Assembly (NCBI GenBank): GCA_036924085.1
Contig: JAVGWX010000013.1
Span: forward strand, 45,106,675 to 45,170,674
Origin: Ariolimax columbianus
Lineage: Eukaryota; Mollusca; Gastropoda; Stylommatophora; Arionidae
DNA length: 64,000 nucleotides
Direction of reading: 5' to 3'
The number at the start of each line of letters is the position of its first letter. Position 1 is the stretch's first letter. Position numbers and translations under genes: made by a program. The notes beneath the pieces are model-generated. The model was not told where the DNA came from. It did not search any database and worked only from the letters and a program-made list of their open reading frames with translations. Positions 32,219 to 42,924 of this stretch are shown piece after piece.

Positions 32219-32512
32219 TGAGTTCGTCGAACGAAATCCCCGCCGGCTGCTAACTGGAGGCCCGGATACTGTGGGAACTGGGACATGGCCACAGTGGGTG
32301 GTTCACCGATGTGTGAGTCCATCTTTGACCTGTGTGAGTATTTCCTAGCCACACCAAAATTTGCACTGTCAGTAAAGAGGGACAAGAGCGCCTTTATCGT
32401 CAAGGTCAACTGTCTGAACTGGACCGTGGAAGTACGATACAGGGTAACCAAAGTAGCCAATGGCTTTGCCAGGCTAGTTGGAGGGGAAAACACCAACAAT
32501 CGAACGAACTAA
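32219..32512 (+). other. open frame of unknown nature
   Basis: Open from after a stop near 32218 to a stop at 32512 (ATG at 32285), containing SIFDLCEYFLATPKFALSVK and NCLNWTVEVRYRVTKVANGF. No domain recognised and no splice sites stand out. It could be chance, or a LINE or viral-like relic I do not recognise. Confidence 0.2.
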
Positions 32513-33039
32513 TTAAACCGATATGAAAACTGCATCACGTTTTCATGGACACAGACATAAGTCGCAGACTAATGTGAATTTAAACCAAATCCATTGGTGT
32601 GGCGGCTTCCATAATGGAATTTAACAAGAAAGAAACATAGACCCTCATCCGATTAGACGCCATCTTTTCTGCTATGTTGGCTGGAACAGTTTTTGTGTTA
32701 CTTTCCATATAACAAAATCTATGCCGGACCGAGTATCTGGTCACATGACCAACGCCGAGGATGCAGCACCTGTGCATGATCTGACAGCCGTCAGCGATTT
32801 ATCAGGGTTAGCGAACCAGAGCTGACCACGACCATATTCCGCCTTCAAACTGTGGCCTTGAAAACAGGAAAGGCTAGTATAGTAAAAAATTGGATTAGAC
32901 ATAAACATTTAAAAATTTAAAAAAAACAAAACAAAGATTATGATAGTTTGGAAAAGTGACAAGAAACTATCTATAGAGATATAAGAATGGAGGTGTAAAA
33001 ATGAAATAAGAAAGAGAATAGGAATAGCCAATGTGGTAT
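32513..33039. other. unassigned, with a SINE-1-like scrap
   Basis: GTCAGCGATTTATCAGGGTT...GCGAACCAGAGCTG (about 32790-32825) resembles the SINE-1 5' part. The rest is unrecognised. Confidence 0.35.
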
Positions 33040-33492
33040 TCAGCAACATGCGACACATACAGACATACAAACAGATAAACTATAAATTGAAAAAGAAAAT
33101 GGTCAGGTTTTATGTAAACTCGTCACTACTTTATGGCATAGGAACATAGCCACTGAATAACACATTGGAAAAGAGTATTGAAGATTCGAAATGTGGGTAA
33201 ATAGAAGATTATGGCGCATTTCTTGGAAAGAGAAGAAAACAAATGTGGAGGTATTGAAAGAGTTGGGGGTGAAAAGAAAATTAATGACCGAAATCAGGAT
33301 TAGCCAGTCAAGATATTACTGTAGGGTAGGGTGGAAGGCAGTCGTCTAAGAGGCAGACAACGTTATAAGTGGGCGGAAAACATCCGGAGATGGACTGGAA
33401 AAAGTCCGTTAGATTGCACCATACGGCACGAGATAAAGTACGCTGGAGATCCATTACAGCCGACCTTAGATGCGGAGATTGCGTATGAACTG
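33040..33492 (+). mobile_element. LINE-R C-terminal fragment with (TGAAC)n-type tail
   Basis: Encodes MVRFYVNSSLLYGIGT (degenerate LYGxET), FEMWVNRRLWRISWKEKKTN, VEVLKELGVKRKLMTEIRI and a final HDKVRWRSITADLRC, with breaks, ending GAACTGAACTGAA. The minus-strand fragment at 42085 is a close relative. Confidence 0.75.
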
Positions 33493-33665
33493 AACTGAAT
33501 GTAGTCTGGTTAAGAGAATAGAGATCGCAGTGGGGAAGGCAAAGGCACAACCCAATGGAGATAGCTGGAATCAGATGTATCGGGCCGAAAGGTGCAGACA
33601 CATCCATCTCCGCTGTAATCTAAGACACAACGTACACATGTCCTCGCGGTCAACTTCCATACCGT
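33493..33665 (+). repeat. SINE-1-related scrap
   Basis: GGGCCGAAAGGTGCAGACAC...GTAATCTAAGACACAACGTA parallels the SINE-1 middle region. It ends 50 bp before an EHBP1 splice acceptor. Confidence 0.45.
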
Positions 33666-33719
33666 TTGGCCAGCTGTTGCTTGTATCACACGTATCTTGA
33701 GCTGTCTTTCTTCTTCCAG

Positions 33720-33834
33720 AATGGCAGAAGACGGACGCTCAGAAACGCAGGGAAGGTCTGCTATTGGATGAGCTGGTCAATGTTGTCAACAAGAGAGACG
33801 AGCTGGTGCAACACTTGGACTCACAGGAGAGAGC
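33720..33834 (+). CDS. EHBP1: EHBP1-like exon (bMERB domain, part 2 of 3)
   Basis: Seen: acceptor TTTCTTCTTCCAG (AG 33718-33719) and donor GTGAGT at 33835. Two bases (AA) complete the Glu codon begun by the 7770 exon, then 37 codons run WQKTDAQKRREGLLLDEL...VNKRDELVQHLDSQER, leaving GC. The WQKTxAQKRRE and LVNxVNKRD blocks are the hallmark of the last helix of the EHBP1 bMERB domain. The ATG at 33721 is not a start; it is out of frame with the exon. The exon is 115 bp and is joined by phase-2 splicing to 35569, giving an Ala codon (GC|A). Confidence 0.85.
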
Positions 33835-33879
33835 GTGAGTATTTCAGTCCGCAATCAGATCAGTTGAAACATGTCAGTT

Positions 33880-34065
33880 TGTTGTTGTTGTTGTTGCAGT
33901 TTTTTGTTGTTACGGCTGCTGTTGTTGTTGTTGGTGCTGTTGCTTTTGTTGTTGTTGTTGCAGTTTTTTGTTGTTACTGCTGCTGTTGTTTCTGCTGTTG
34001 TTGTTATGGCTGCTGTTGTTGTTGTTGGTGCTGTTGCTTTTGTTGTTGTTGGTCATGCTGATGAT
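33880..34065. repeat. GTT/GCT triplet-rich tract
   Basis: (TTG)n runs with a longer repeat of about 85 bp (GTTGTTGCAGTTTTTTGTTG twice). Low complexity inside the penultimate EHBP1 intron. Confidence 0.9.
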
Positions 34066-34191
34066 GATGATGCTGTTTTAGTTTCACACACAAAAAAACA
34101 TGAGAGAGAGTTGAGATATGATGATACACACATATATAAACATGAGAGAGTTGACATGACGAATGATACACACAAATAAATACGAGAGACT

Positions 34192-35490
34192 CAACCACAC
34201 ACTCCTCCCCTATAACCACTCACTCCTCCTCTATAACCACTCAACCACACACTCCTCCCCTATAACCACTCAACCACACACTCCCCTATAACCACTCAAC
34301 CACACACTCCTCCCCTATAACCACTCAACCACACACTCCTCCCCTATAACCACTCAACAACACACTCCCCTATAACCACTCAACAACACTCTCCCATATA
34401 ACCACTCAACCACACACTCCTCCCCTATAACCACTCAATCACACACTCTTCCCCTATAACCACTCAACAACACTCTCCCATATAACCACTCAACCACACA
34501 CTCCTCCCCTATAACCACTCAACCACACACTCCTCCCCTATAACCACTCAACAACACTCTCCCATATAACCACTCAACCACACACTCCTCCCCTATAACC
34601 ACTCAACCACACACTCCTCCCCTATAACCACTCAACAACACTCTTCCCCTATAACCACTCAACAACACTCTCCCATATAACCACTCAACCACACACTCCT
34701 CCCCTATAACCACTCAATCACACACTCTTCCCCTATAACCACTCAACAACACTCTCCCATATAACCACTCAACCACACACTCCTCCCCTATAACCACTCA
34801 ATCACACACTTCTCCCCTATAACCACTCAACAACACTCTCCTATATAACCACTCAACCACACACTCCTCCCCTATAACCACTCAACCACACACTCCTCCC
34901 CTATAACCACTCAATCACACACTCTTCCCCTATAACCACTCAACAACACTCTCCCATATAACCACTCAACCACACACTCCTCCCCTATAACCACTCAACC
35001 ACACACTCCTCCCCTATAACCACTCAACAACACTCTCCCATATAACCACTCAACCACACACTCCTCCCCTATAACCACTCAACCACACACTCCTCCCCTA
35101 TAACCACTCAACAACACTCTCCCATATAACCACTCAACCACACACTCCTCCCCTATAACCACTCAACCACACACTCCTCCCCTATAACCACTCAACAACA
35201 CTCTCCCCTATAACCACTCAACTACACACTCCTCCCATATAACCACTCAACCACACACTCCTCCCCTATAACCACTCAACCACACACTCCTCCCCTATAA
35301 CCACTCAACCACACACTCCTTCCCTATAACCACTCAACCACACACTCCTCCCCTTTAACCACTCAACAACACTCCTCCCCTATAACCACTCAACAACACT
35401 CTCATCTATAACCACTCAACCTCACACTCCTCCCCTATAACCACTCAACCACACACTCCTCCCCCTATAACTACTCAACCAACCACTCCT
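34192..35490. repeat. 29/26-bp minisatellite filling the last EHBP1 intron
   Basis: The unit CCACTCAACCACACACTCCT + CCCCTATAA, with a shorter 26-bp variant (CAACAACACTCTCCCATATAA), repeats about 45 times. The two forms occur in a recurring order, suggesting higher-order units of 2-3 monomers. It occupies about three quarters of the 1,734-bp intron. Confidence 0.95.
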
Positions 35491-35568
35491 CAATAACAAC
35501 TGTTTATTCATATTCTACCTTCCACAAATGATAACCTGATTATCACATCATCCATTTCCTTTACCAAG

Positions 35569-35656
35569 AATCGAGGACGATGAGCTACTGGACAGGAAGA
35601 TATCATCTGGACTGCTACAGCTCAGAGAGGACGACAAAAGCTGCGTGCTCCAGTGA
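35569..35656 (+). CDS. EHBP1: EHBP1-like terminal exon with CaaX box (part 3 of 3)
   Basis: Seen: acceptor CCTTTACCAAG (AG 35567-35568). The first base completes GC|A, then 28 codons beginning IEDDELLDRKI and ending DDKSCVLQ, then TGA at 35654-35656. The final CVLQ is a CaaX prenylation motif; Gln in the last position favours farnesylation by general CaaX rules. Known: EHBP1 proteins end in a CaaX box after the bMERB domain and act with Rab8/Rab10 in endosomal tubulation and actin linkage. The 3' UTR is unclear: no AATAAA within about 1 kb; one lies at 39030-39035 and another inside the satellite near 36722. Confidence 0.85.
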
Positions 35657-35999
35657 GACCATATCGTCCTTGGTCAGGGATCAACAGTCATTAGATAATG
35701 TGCTTTCTTTGTTTATTAAGTGTCATACCTCTGTTTGGCAAGCCATGTTCCTTTAACCGTAGACCGAACCTTCGTTGTTATATCTTTGCGTTGACATTAT
35801 CTTGGTCATGTGACAGGAGTCCATGGATTAGCTCTGCTAAGGGCTTCAGTTTTTAAAAAATTATTATAGTGAACCGGTCATAATATTAGTATTTATGTAA
35901 CCAAAAATATTTGATCAGAAGCAGTCATAGAAATCTATCCATTTAGCAAAGATTACATGTAGGAACACTTGAATAAGCGGTAAAGGATAAAGTAGTTAG
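35657..35999 (+). other. likely EHBP1 3' UTR or 3' flank
   Basis: Follows the stop codon directly; no repeat recognised and no canonical poly(A) signal. Confidence 0.4.
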
Positions 36000-36877
36000 A
36001 GAGTCTAGACTATCATTATTGTGGGTTATGTGGATAAGTGGCTAAAATCATCCAGATAGTGATTTGAGCGGCTAATTGACTTAAGTCACCCAGGCATTGG
36101 AATAGTTGGTTAGGGGACGAGAACCAACCAGACAAGTTTAGGTGGTTAAAGGGCTAAAACCAACCACACTGGCTTAGGTAGTTATGTGACTAGACTCAGC
36201 CAGACTGGTTTAGGTAGGTAAATGACTGAAACCAACCAGACTTGTTTAGGCGGTTAAACAACCAGAATGGTTTGGGTGGGTAAAGGACTAAAGCCAACCA
36301 GACTGGTTTAGGTGGTTAAATGACTTAAACCAACCAGACTGGTGTAGGTGGTTAAACGACTAAAATCAACCAGACAGGTTTAGGTGGTTAAATTACTTAA
36401 ACAAACAAGACTGGTTTAGGCGGTTGGATGACTAAAACCAACCAGACTGGTTTAGGTGGTTGGATGACTAAAACCAACCAGATTGGTTTAGGTGGTTGGG
36501 TGACTAAAACCAACTAGACCAGGTTAGGTGGTTAAATGACTAAAACAAACCAGACTAGTTGAAGTGGTTGGATAACTAAAACCAACCAGACCGGGTTAGG
36601 TGGTTAAATGACTAAAACCAACCAGACTGGTGTAGGTGGATTGGTGACTAACATCATACAGACTGGTTTAAAAGTGGTTCAAGGACTAAAACCATTCAGA
36701 CATTTGATAAGGTGGTTAATGGAATAAAACCATATAGACCTTGGATAAGTTGGTTAATGGACTGAAACCATGTAGACCTTGGATAAGGTGGTTAATGAAC
36801 TAAAACCATGTAGACATTGGATAAGGTGGTTAATGGACTAAAACCACATAGACCTTGGATAAGTTGGTTAATGGACT
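36000..36877. repeat. 36-bp satellite, left part
   Basis: The unit GGTTTAGGTGGTTAAATGAC + TAAAACCAACCAGACT, with variants; toward the right it shifts to the subtype GATAAGGTGGTTAATGGACT + AAAACCA. The unit junction AACCAGACTGGTT is a short inverted repeat. Interrupted by LINE-N at 36878 and resumes at 38787. Confidence 0.92.
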
Positions 36878-38786
36878 TCTTCTTCTTCTTCTTCTTCTTC
36901 GTACGCAGTCAGACAGTAACCATTATTTTTTCGAAAAAAGCGGCGGTCATCCTGAAGCTGTCGACACTGCCATAGAGCTTGTCTTGCAGTTCCACTGGTG
37001 ATGGCCACATCTGCTCTCTCTGATCCTCGTATGTCGGGCAGTTCTGCAGCAGATGTTCAGCGGTCATTTTACCGGTACCGCACGGGCATTCGTCGGTACA
37101 CCCTATCTTCAATTTGTTGAATAGGTGGTACCTCAGTCTATTGTGGCCAGTGCGAAGTCTGAAGACAACGACCTGCTCTCTTCTGTTCAACTGGTAATAG
37201 GCATCGTTTTTGGTGTAACCAGTATGTTCGGTTTCCCATTTGGTCATGTATCTAGCTTTAATAAGCCGTTTTGACTCTTTGTACGTCATACTAGTATCTG
37301 TTTGTGGTAGTCTTGCACCTTCTTTTGCCAGTCTGTCTGCCTCCTCGTTGCCTTGGATGTTGCAGTGTGATGGGACCCACTGTACCACTACCGTTTTTGG
37401 TGCGGACTGCTGGCACAGTTGGCAGAGTGCTGCTCTTAAGTCATTAAGCTCAGTGTTTTTCTGGCTTTTTAGCGCTGTGACTACGGCCAGAGCATCTGTA
37501 AGCAGGACTGTATGGCTTTCATTTTCTTTATGTGTCACCATTTCTTCCACTGCCGCCCTCAGTGCCTCTGCCTCCGCTCTGAAATTGCTTGTGTACTTAC
37601 CAGTAGCGAATGACAGTGTTATTTTTCTGCCATTTGGTAGGTTCAGGAATGCTCCTGCCCCTCCGTTCTGTGTAGTGTTTGTTACAGAACCGTCGGTGTA
37701 TGCATGGGTCCAGTCCATGCTTGGGTAGTTTTTCGATATAAAGCTTAGGGTAGTATCTCTCCTTTCTTTTTCAGTCTGGCAGTTTTTGTTTCCAATACCT
37801 GGTATATTTTCTACCACCTCTGGAAATATATCCTGCCTCCAGGTGGGTTTTCGTACAGTAGTGATGGGTTTTGGTGTTGTTAGTGCGTTTATGGGATCTT
37901 CGTTCATCTTTGCTTTGGCTATTTCTGCAAAGTTTCTCCGCTTTAGTTTCCCATTTCCCAAATTGTTTAGTCTCTGGTGCATTGGATGGTCAGTCAGTCT
38001 TCGGAGTTTCTCTGACTGCAGCTGGGCTCTGCAGTCTCTTCTATCGGTCATGGATTGCAGTTTTGTAATCTTTTCAAGTTCTACAATTGGCGTTGACTTC
38101 ATGCCTCCTGTTATAACTCTCATGGCTTGGTTTTGAAGTTTGCTACCTTTATCGAAGTTCGCCTTTGCTGCTGTTGTCCAGGCCGCAATGCCATACTCGA
38201 GAACTGGTCTCACTCTTCCAGTGTACAGTTTCTTTAGTATGCTTTCGTCTGCTCCCCAGCTTGTGCCAGCAAGTTTCCTCATGATTGCCATTCTTTCTCT
38301 GGCTCTCATTCGGTTTCTCTCGATCTGACTTTTCCATGTCATGCGCCTATCAAATGTGACTCCCAGATAGTTAGGGTTGTCGTTTGGCTGCAGGAATTTG
38401 CCATTTAAACTTAATTTGGTATTTTGGGGTTTGATGGAAAGCGAGAATATTGTGCATGTGGTTTTCTCCTCGTTTATTTTGACCAGCCATGAGTTCGCCC
38501 ACTCTTCCAGCGATGTTAGGGCCTGCTGCATCCGATTTCTTGCTATGGTGAGATTCTTTTCAGAGGTCCACATAGCCAGATCGTCTGCAAACATTGAGCT
38601 ATGGACTCTTCTTGGTATATTCTCTGTAATGTCGTTTATATACACAAGGAAGAGTGTGGGTGACAGTACTCCCCCTTGGGGTACTCCCTGCTCGAGTGTC
38701 ACCTTTTTGCTCATCTGCCCTTGTACTTGGACTCTGGCCGTTCTGTTTTTGAGGTAGTGGTTGATCCACTTGTACATTTTCCCATA
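36878..38786 (-). mobile_element. LINE-N copy, 622-codon open frame, inserted in the satellite
   Basis: Minus-strand frame 38777-36909: RT core with GVPQGGVLSP (residues 31-40) and FADD (63-66), thumb with LGVTFDRRMTW (138-148), GTSWGAD and EYGIAAWT, RNase H (D362 in TDGS, E402 in RAEAEAL, D428 in TDAL, D481 in NEEADRLA), and a C-terminal CCHC motif C564-C566-H575-C580. It ends at a (TTC)n run (36878-36899), i.e. an (AAG)n tail. Flanks GGTTAATGGACT at 36866-36877 and 38787-38798 fit a 12-bp TSD, though that 12-mer is part of the satellite unit. It is 5'-truncated (no endonuclease or RT fingers), so it is not autonomous, but it is the best preserved copy and the reference for the others. Confidence 0.93.
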
Positions 38787-38910
38787 GGTTAATGGACTAA
38801 AACCACATAGACCTTGGATAAGTTGGTTAATGAACTAAAACCATGTAGAACTTGGATAAGGTGGTTAAGGGACTCCAATTATCCAGACACTGGATAAGTT
38901 TGGTTGAGAC
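38787..38910. repeat. 36-bp satellite, right part
   Basis: GGTTAATGGACTAAAACCA units continue for about three copies after the LINE-N. Confidence 0.9.
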
Positions 38911-39089
38911 AGACAGACATGGTGAAAAAGCTGATTGATTTCCATTGGGTGGAAGGAATTCTAAATGTGACTAGACTTTCTGCTGTCATATGGCCTATTG
39001 TGTAAGACATTTATTTGCAACCAGGAAACAATAAAAACTGAACGGACAGATTTACATAAGAACAATGAATGAAGTCACTTTTTCTTCTT

Positions 39090-39390
39090 CCTCGTCCATC
39101 CTCCAAAAGACGTTGTGTTGCAGTTTACAACGCTGCTGTATTATGTGTGCCTTTTGGCCAGACACATTTGGTTTCAGCTGGCTTTTTTTTGGGTACCGAG
39201 TTTGCCTTAACGCTGCAATCCCTTAGTCAAACTACACTAGTGCAGTCCATTTTCAAGAGTACGGTCTTGGTCAGCTGTGGTTCACTGACCATGATGGAAG
39301 CAGCCAGCTCTGGTTCACTGACCATGATGGAAGCAACCAGCTAAGAATCACTGGCTGCTGTCAGGTCATTCACTGCAGCGTTTTTTACCC
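39090..39390 (-). repeat. SINE-1-related repeat, older subfamily
   Basis: GTTGTGTTGCAGTTTACAAC...CCTTTTGGCCAGACACAT and TCTTGGTCAGCTGTGGTTCA match, inverted, the SINE-1 middle and 5' parts. A 36-bp segment (TCACTGACCATGATGGAAGC) is duplicated in tandem. Confidence 0.55.
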
Positions 39391-39724
39391 CAGATAATCT
39401 TTTTTTAGAGTTTTTTTTCAGACATTGCAGACAACTTCACTCTCAGTGGGGACTGTGCTTGCCTGAAAATCAGACTTGTATATCCAAGTATTGGAGAACC
39501 TTCAACTATAGATGGGCTAGTTAAAGGGGGTTAGAGCACTTGTCGTACACAGAAAAAGCATTTTCTGCCCCTGCAAGGACACTATTTAGGGCACCTTTCA
39601 GAAACCCAAGATAGAGCCCTTCGATGCTCAAGCAGTGACCTTTTCAGTAGCACTTTTCGTGATAATGTTGCTAGTCCTATACACAACTATTTATAGTTTC
39701 CTTTCTCACCATTCTTAGTGGTAT
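39391..39724. other. unassigned sequence
   Basis: No feature recognised. Confidence 0.3.
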
Positions 39725-39930
39725 TACTTAACTTAACGTCTTTATACTGGTTTGGAAGACTCTGTAGAGTCTGTATACAATCAGTTTCTTTAACATTCAC
39801 TTAATCTAACAATACCTATGCGTATCCAATCTATTGTTGAAAGTATTAATTGACCTTGTCTCCACTATTTCCTGTGGCAATGCATTTCAAGCATTCATCA
39901 CTCTCTGACCAATATTTCCTGGTATCTAAT
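39725..39930 (-). mobile_element. LINE-C 3' end
   Basis: TTAACTTAACGTCTTTATAC followed by GACTCTGTAGAGTCTGTATA; on the minus strand the terminal codons resemble NAWNALP...VETRSINTFNN. Confidence 0.75.
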
Positions 39931-40244
39931 CTGAACCTTTCTTCACCAGGATCTTTATGTGCATATTTCTAGTCTATTTAAAAAAAATATTTTTTCTCTG
40001 TTACAATTTGTTACATTATGTCGCTCATTGCCACATCACTCTGCCGATGTCTTGTCCGGCTTGCATTGGTCATCGCTTGTCGGTCATGAGGTATTGAGGG
40101 CTTCTTTTCAACTTCTTATGGCTTCCAGTTTCTACACAGTGGTGTGATCCGCCCCATGTCCAGCCATTCTTAGTCGCATTGGACTGTGCTTGGCTGGTTG
40201 CAGTGTAACTATTCTCTGCTCCTCTTTTGGGCCCCAATAACACA

Positions 40245-40625
40245 CGAGCTGTTTAATGCCCGCAATGAGCAAATTTACTCTTTTGCGGGTCTTGAAAAGG
40301 ACGTTAAGTGGCAGGTTGTAGTAACTTTCCTCACATCCTGAGCATGCTACTGAAGGTGGACCACGATCCTCTTGGCGGTTGTGTTATGCTTGGCTTTATC
40401 TGCGTGGCGCTCACTACTACGGTGATCACATTGATCCACATCTCGTCAACCTTGTTGCCTTGAAAACAGCCTGTTTCCAGGGAACGCTACATGGAAAAGA
40501 GGTTGTGTTCTTGGTTAGTGTATTGTGCATGACCCTGTTGCAACGTCCTGGTCAGTATATTGTGTATAACCCTGTTGCAACGACCTGGTCTAGCGTCTCA
40601 GTTCCCCAACACACGAGCTAGTGAT
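40245..40625 (-). repeat. R1 repeat
   Basis: Nearly complete: GCAATGAGCAAATTTACTC, GGACGTTAAGTGGCAGGTTG, CACTACTACGGTGATC and two successive GGTCAGTATATTGTG-type terminal units (about 40515 and 40550). Confidence 0.65.
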
Positions 40626-41089
40626 GCATGAACCACCTCGACGACAGTCCTACATATGTGATACCTGGGATGAAAAGATTTGAACCACTCTCCTTCCAAG
40701 CCTGTTCCAAATAACTAATAATGAGAGTTGTTTTTGGGGCTAGCAACATCATCATGTACAAAAATCACTGCCATTATAATCAGCCACTGAAAAAGCTCAC
40801 ATACAGGCTTCCTGTATATAGACCAGATGCATTTAAAACCTTTTCTTCACATCAGGTGAATTACCTTGACAGCCAAGCAATAATGTTATACTTTCCAGAA
40901 TTTAATTTAGTTAATTTATTTATCTATCCATCTGTGAACTGTAATTTTGGATTTTAATCAGGCATATCTTTTGTAACTGGTTGCCTGCACAAAATACAAG
41001 GGTGGAAATGGTATGTCAAGATCACCAATGTGGAAGTGATGGAAAAACTGGACAAATACCAGTGGGGCATGAAATACGGAGCAGGCGAT

Positions 41090-41335
41090 GGTGATGGATA
41101 AGTTACACATTACGGAAACCAGTGGGTAACATTACCAGACAAGCTCTGTTTTGGAATCCACAAGGCAAGAGAAGTAGAGGAAGACCGAGACACACATGGA
41201 AGAGGGAAATGGAAGCAAATATAAAGGCAACAAACAGGACGTGGACAGAATTGGCTCAGATGGCTCATGATAGGAAGACTTGGCGAGTATTTGTTGAGGA
41301 CCTATGCTCCATCGGGAGCTGACAGGTTTTGTATT
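41090..41335 (+). mobile_element. LINE-R C-terminus
   Basis: Encodes WISYTLRKPVGNITRQALFW, NPQGKRSRGRPRHTWKREME and a final AHDRKTWRVFVEDLCSIGS then a stop. This is the intact-looking counterpart of the region disrupted by repeats at 3190-4250. Confidence 0.85.
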
Positions 41336-41364
41336 TGATATCAAGTGTTTAATGTCAGAATGAG

Positions 41365-41560
41365 GATTCTGTGGCAAAGTGGTTAAGCCATCGGCTTTGT
41401 GATCAGGTGGTGTGGGTTTGGACTGGACTCCGTCGTCTTTTTCACGGGTGCTTGATAATGAGTTCCCTGCATCTCGTAGTCACCCTCTAGTCGTCTTGTC
41501 CATGACTTGCCACTGGGGTCGGCGGCACAAGACGAGAGAGTGAGGATAAAAAGTAGCGCA
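41365..41560 (+). mobile_element. tRNA-headed SINE-like element (separate family)
   Basis: GTGGCAAAGTGGTTAAGCC is a good box A. The box B position (TGGGTTTGGACTGG) is degraded. Too far from the tRNA consensus to be a working gene. Confidence 0.5.
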
Positions 41561-41589
41561 GTTAATCTTTACTAAAAATAGCACTAGCA

Positions 41590-42060
41590 AATAAACTATG
41601 CCATCATCGTCTGCGATGGACGGCAGCCTTTACCTTTGAATGTCAGGTAATCAAATATTATTTAAACTCATTTCGGTCTTTTGCCTTGGAGTACCATGTT
41701 GGGCCAACGACTTTTCTCAGGCCCCCTCTCCATCTCATTGGTGGATGTCCAAGTGGACATTCAAAGTTTTAGAGTCACCTGGACATTACTTGTTATGTCC
41801 ATCTTTTGTCAGGCATGTACGCCACATCTGAATATTCTCGACACTGCTGTATCTTTTAAATCCTTAAAGGTGGTTTGGTGCCTGATTTGTGTGTTGTGAA
41901 TTTGGTCCTGTAGAGAGACTGTCAATATTCTTTGCTCAATTGCCCTTTGTGCAACTCAAAGCTTCTTTGCGTCTTACATTCCGCAGGTTCTGAACCTCGC
42001 ATCCATATACTATGGGTGGAATAACCATGCTGTTGAAGATGTGAGTTCTTTTCCTATGGT
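41590..42060 (-). mobile_element. LINE-R C-terminal fragment (another subfamily)
   Basis: Minus strand, with breaks: IFNSMVIPPIVYGCE, RVAQRAIERRILTVSLQDQI, then EKSRWPNMVLQGK. The xxPxxxYGCET / AxRAxERxxL pattern is a common RTE-like LINE C-terminus. Confidence 0.6.
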
Positions 42061-42084
42061 GTCTCATTTATTTATTTGCTTTTA

Positions 42085-42600
42085 ATCAGTTCAGTTTAAG
42101 TGCCATCTCCGCATCAAAAATCGGCTGCAATGAATCTTCATTGTACTCTATCTCTTGCAATAAAGGTTCTGACAAGCTTTTTCCAGTCCATTTCCTGATG
42201 TTATCCACCTGATTAAAACATTGTCTCTTGAATGACAGCCTTCCACGCTCAACTCTAGTATGGTCTTCAACAAGGAGGTATGTCTTGCTATATGGCCAAA
42301 ATAACGTAACTGTCTAACCCTGATTTTGGTCATTAATTCTCTTTTCACCCCCAACATTTCCAATACCTTCACATTTGTTTTCTTCTCTTTCCAAGAAATG
42401 CTACCCAATCTTCTATATACCCACATTTTGAAGGCTTCAATACCCTTTTCCAACTTGTTATTCATTGTCCATGTTTCTGCGCCACAAAGTAGTGACGAGT
42501 ATACATAACACCTGACAATTCTCATTTTCAAATTATGATTTATCTGTCAGTATGTGCCGCATGTTGCTGAATTCCATTTTAGCCATACGTATTCTCTTTA
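42085..42600 (-). mobile_element. LINE-R C-terminal fragment with (TGAAC)n-type tail
   Basis: Minus-strand frame 42531-42148: MKMRIVRCYVYSSLLCGAET, FKMWVYRRLGSISWKEKKTN, VRQLRYFGHIARH and ITSGNGLEKACQNLY. The tail side reads AACTGAACTG. Close to the + strand fragment at 33040. Confidence 0.85.
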
Positions 42601-42924
42601 TGATTTCCTTTTCACACCTACCTTCTTCCGTTATTATATGTCCTAAATATGATTGTTAATATGATTTTAGATATTCATGTTGTTATCACTTGACATTATT
42701 CTCCTTGTACAGTTAGTTTCTCTTCTCTGAGGATTTTCTTAACCCTAGTCCTTGTTTTTAAAAAAAAACGTATTTAGTTGAAAACTCAATTCATATCTGT
42801 CATTGTTCTCACGTTTAACTCCCATTTAATGTTTATTATTTTCAACCACAATTGGCATCCAGTTTTACTGCTTTCCTCTCCATATCTTTATGTCCTTTAC
42901 TGGATATCTCGTATAAACTCAAAT
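42601..42924. other. unassigned sequence
   Basis: No feature recognised beyond AT-rich DNA. Confidence 0.3.

Noticed and set aside
32285..32512. Small host gene
   Set aside because: 75 codons with no recognisable domain, no splice sites and an equally long frame on the other strand; kept only as an unknown open frame.
33666..34061. Cys/Val-rich frame beginning at the ATG at 33666
   Set aside because: It crosses an EHBP1 exon out of frame and then runs through a TTG-rich tract; the Cys and Val runs are triplet-repeat translation.
34192..35490. Regular direct repeats suggesting a CRISPR array
   Set aside because: Contiguous repeats with no unique spacers, in an animal intron.
37240..38757. 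Several plus-strand frames of 60-160 codons
   Set aside because: Antisense shadows of the LINE-N frame on the minus strand.
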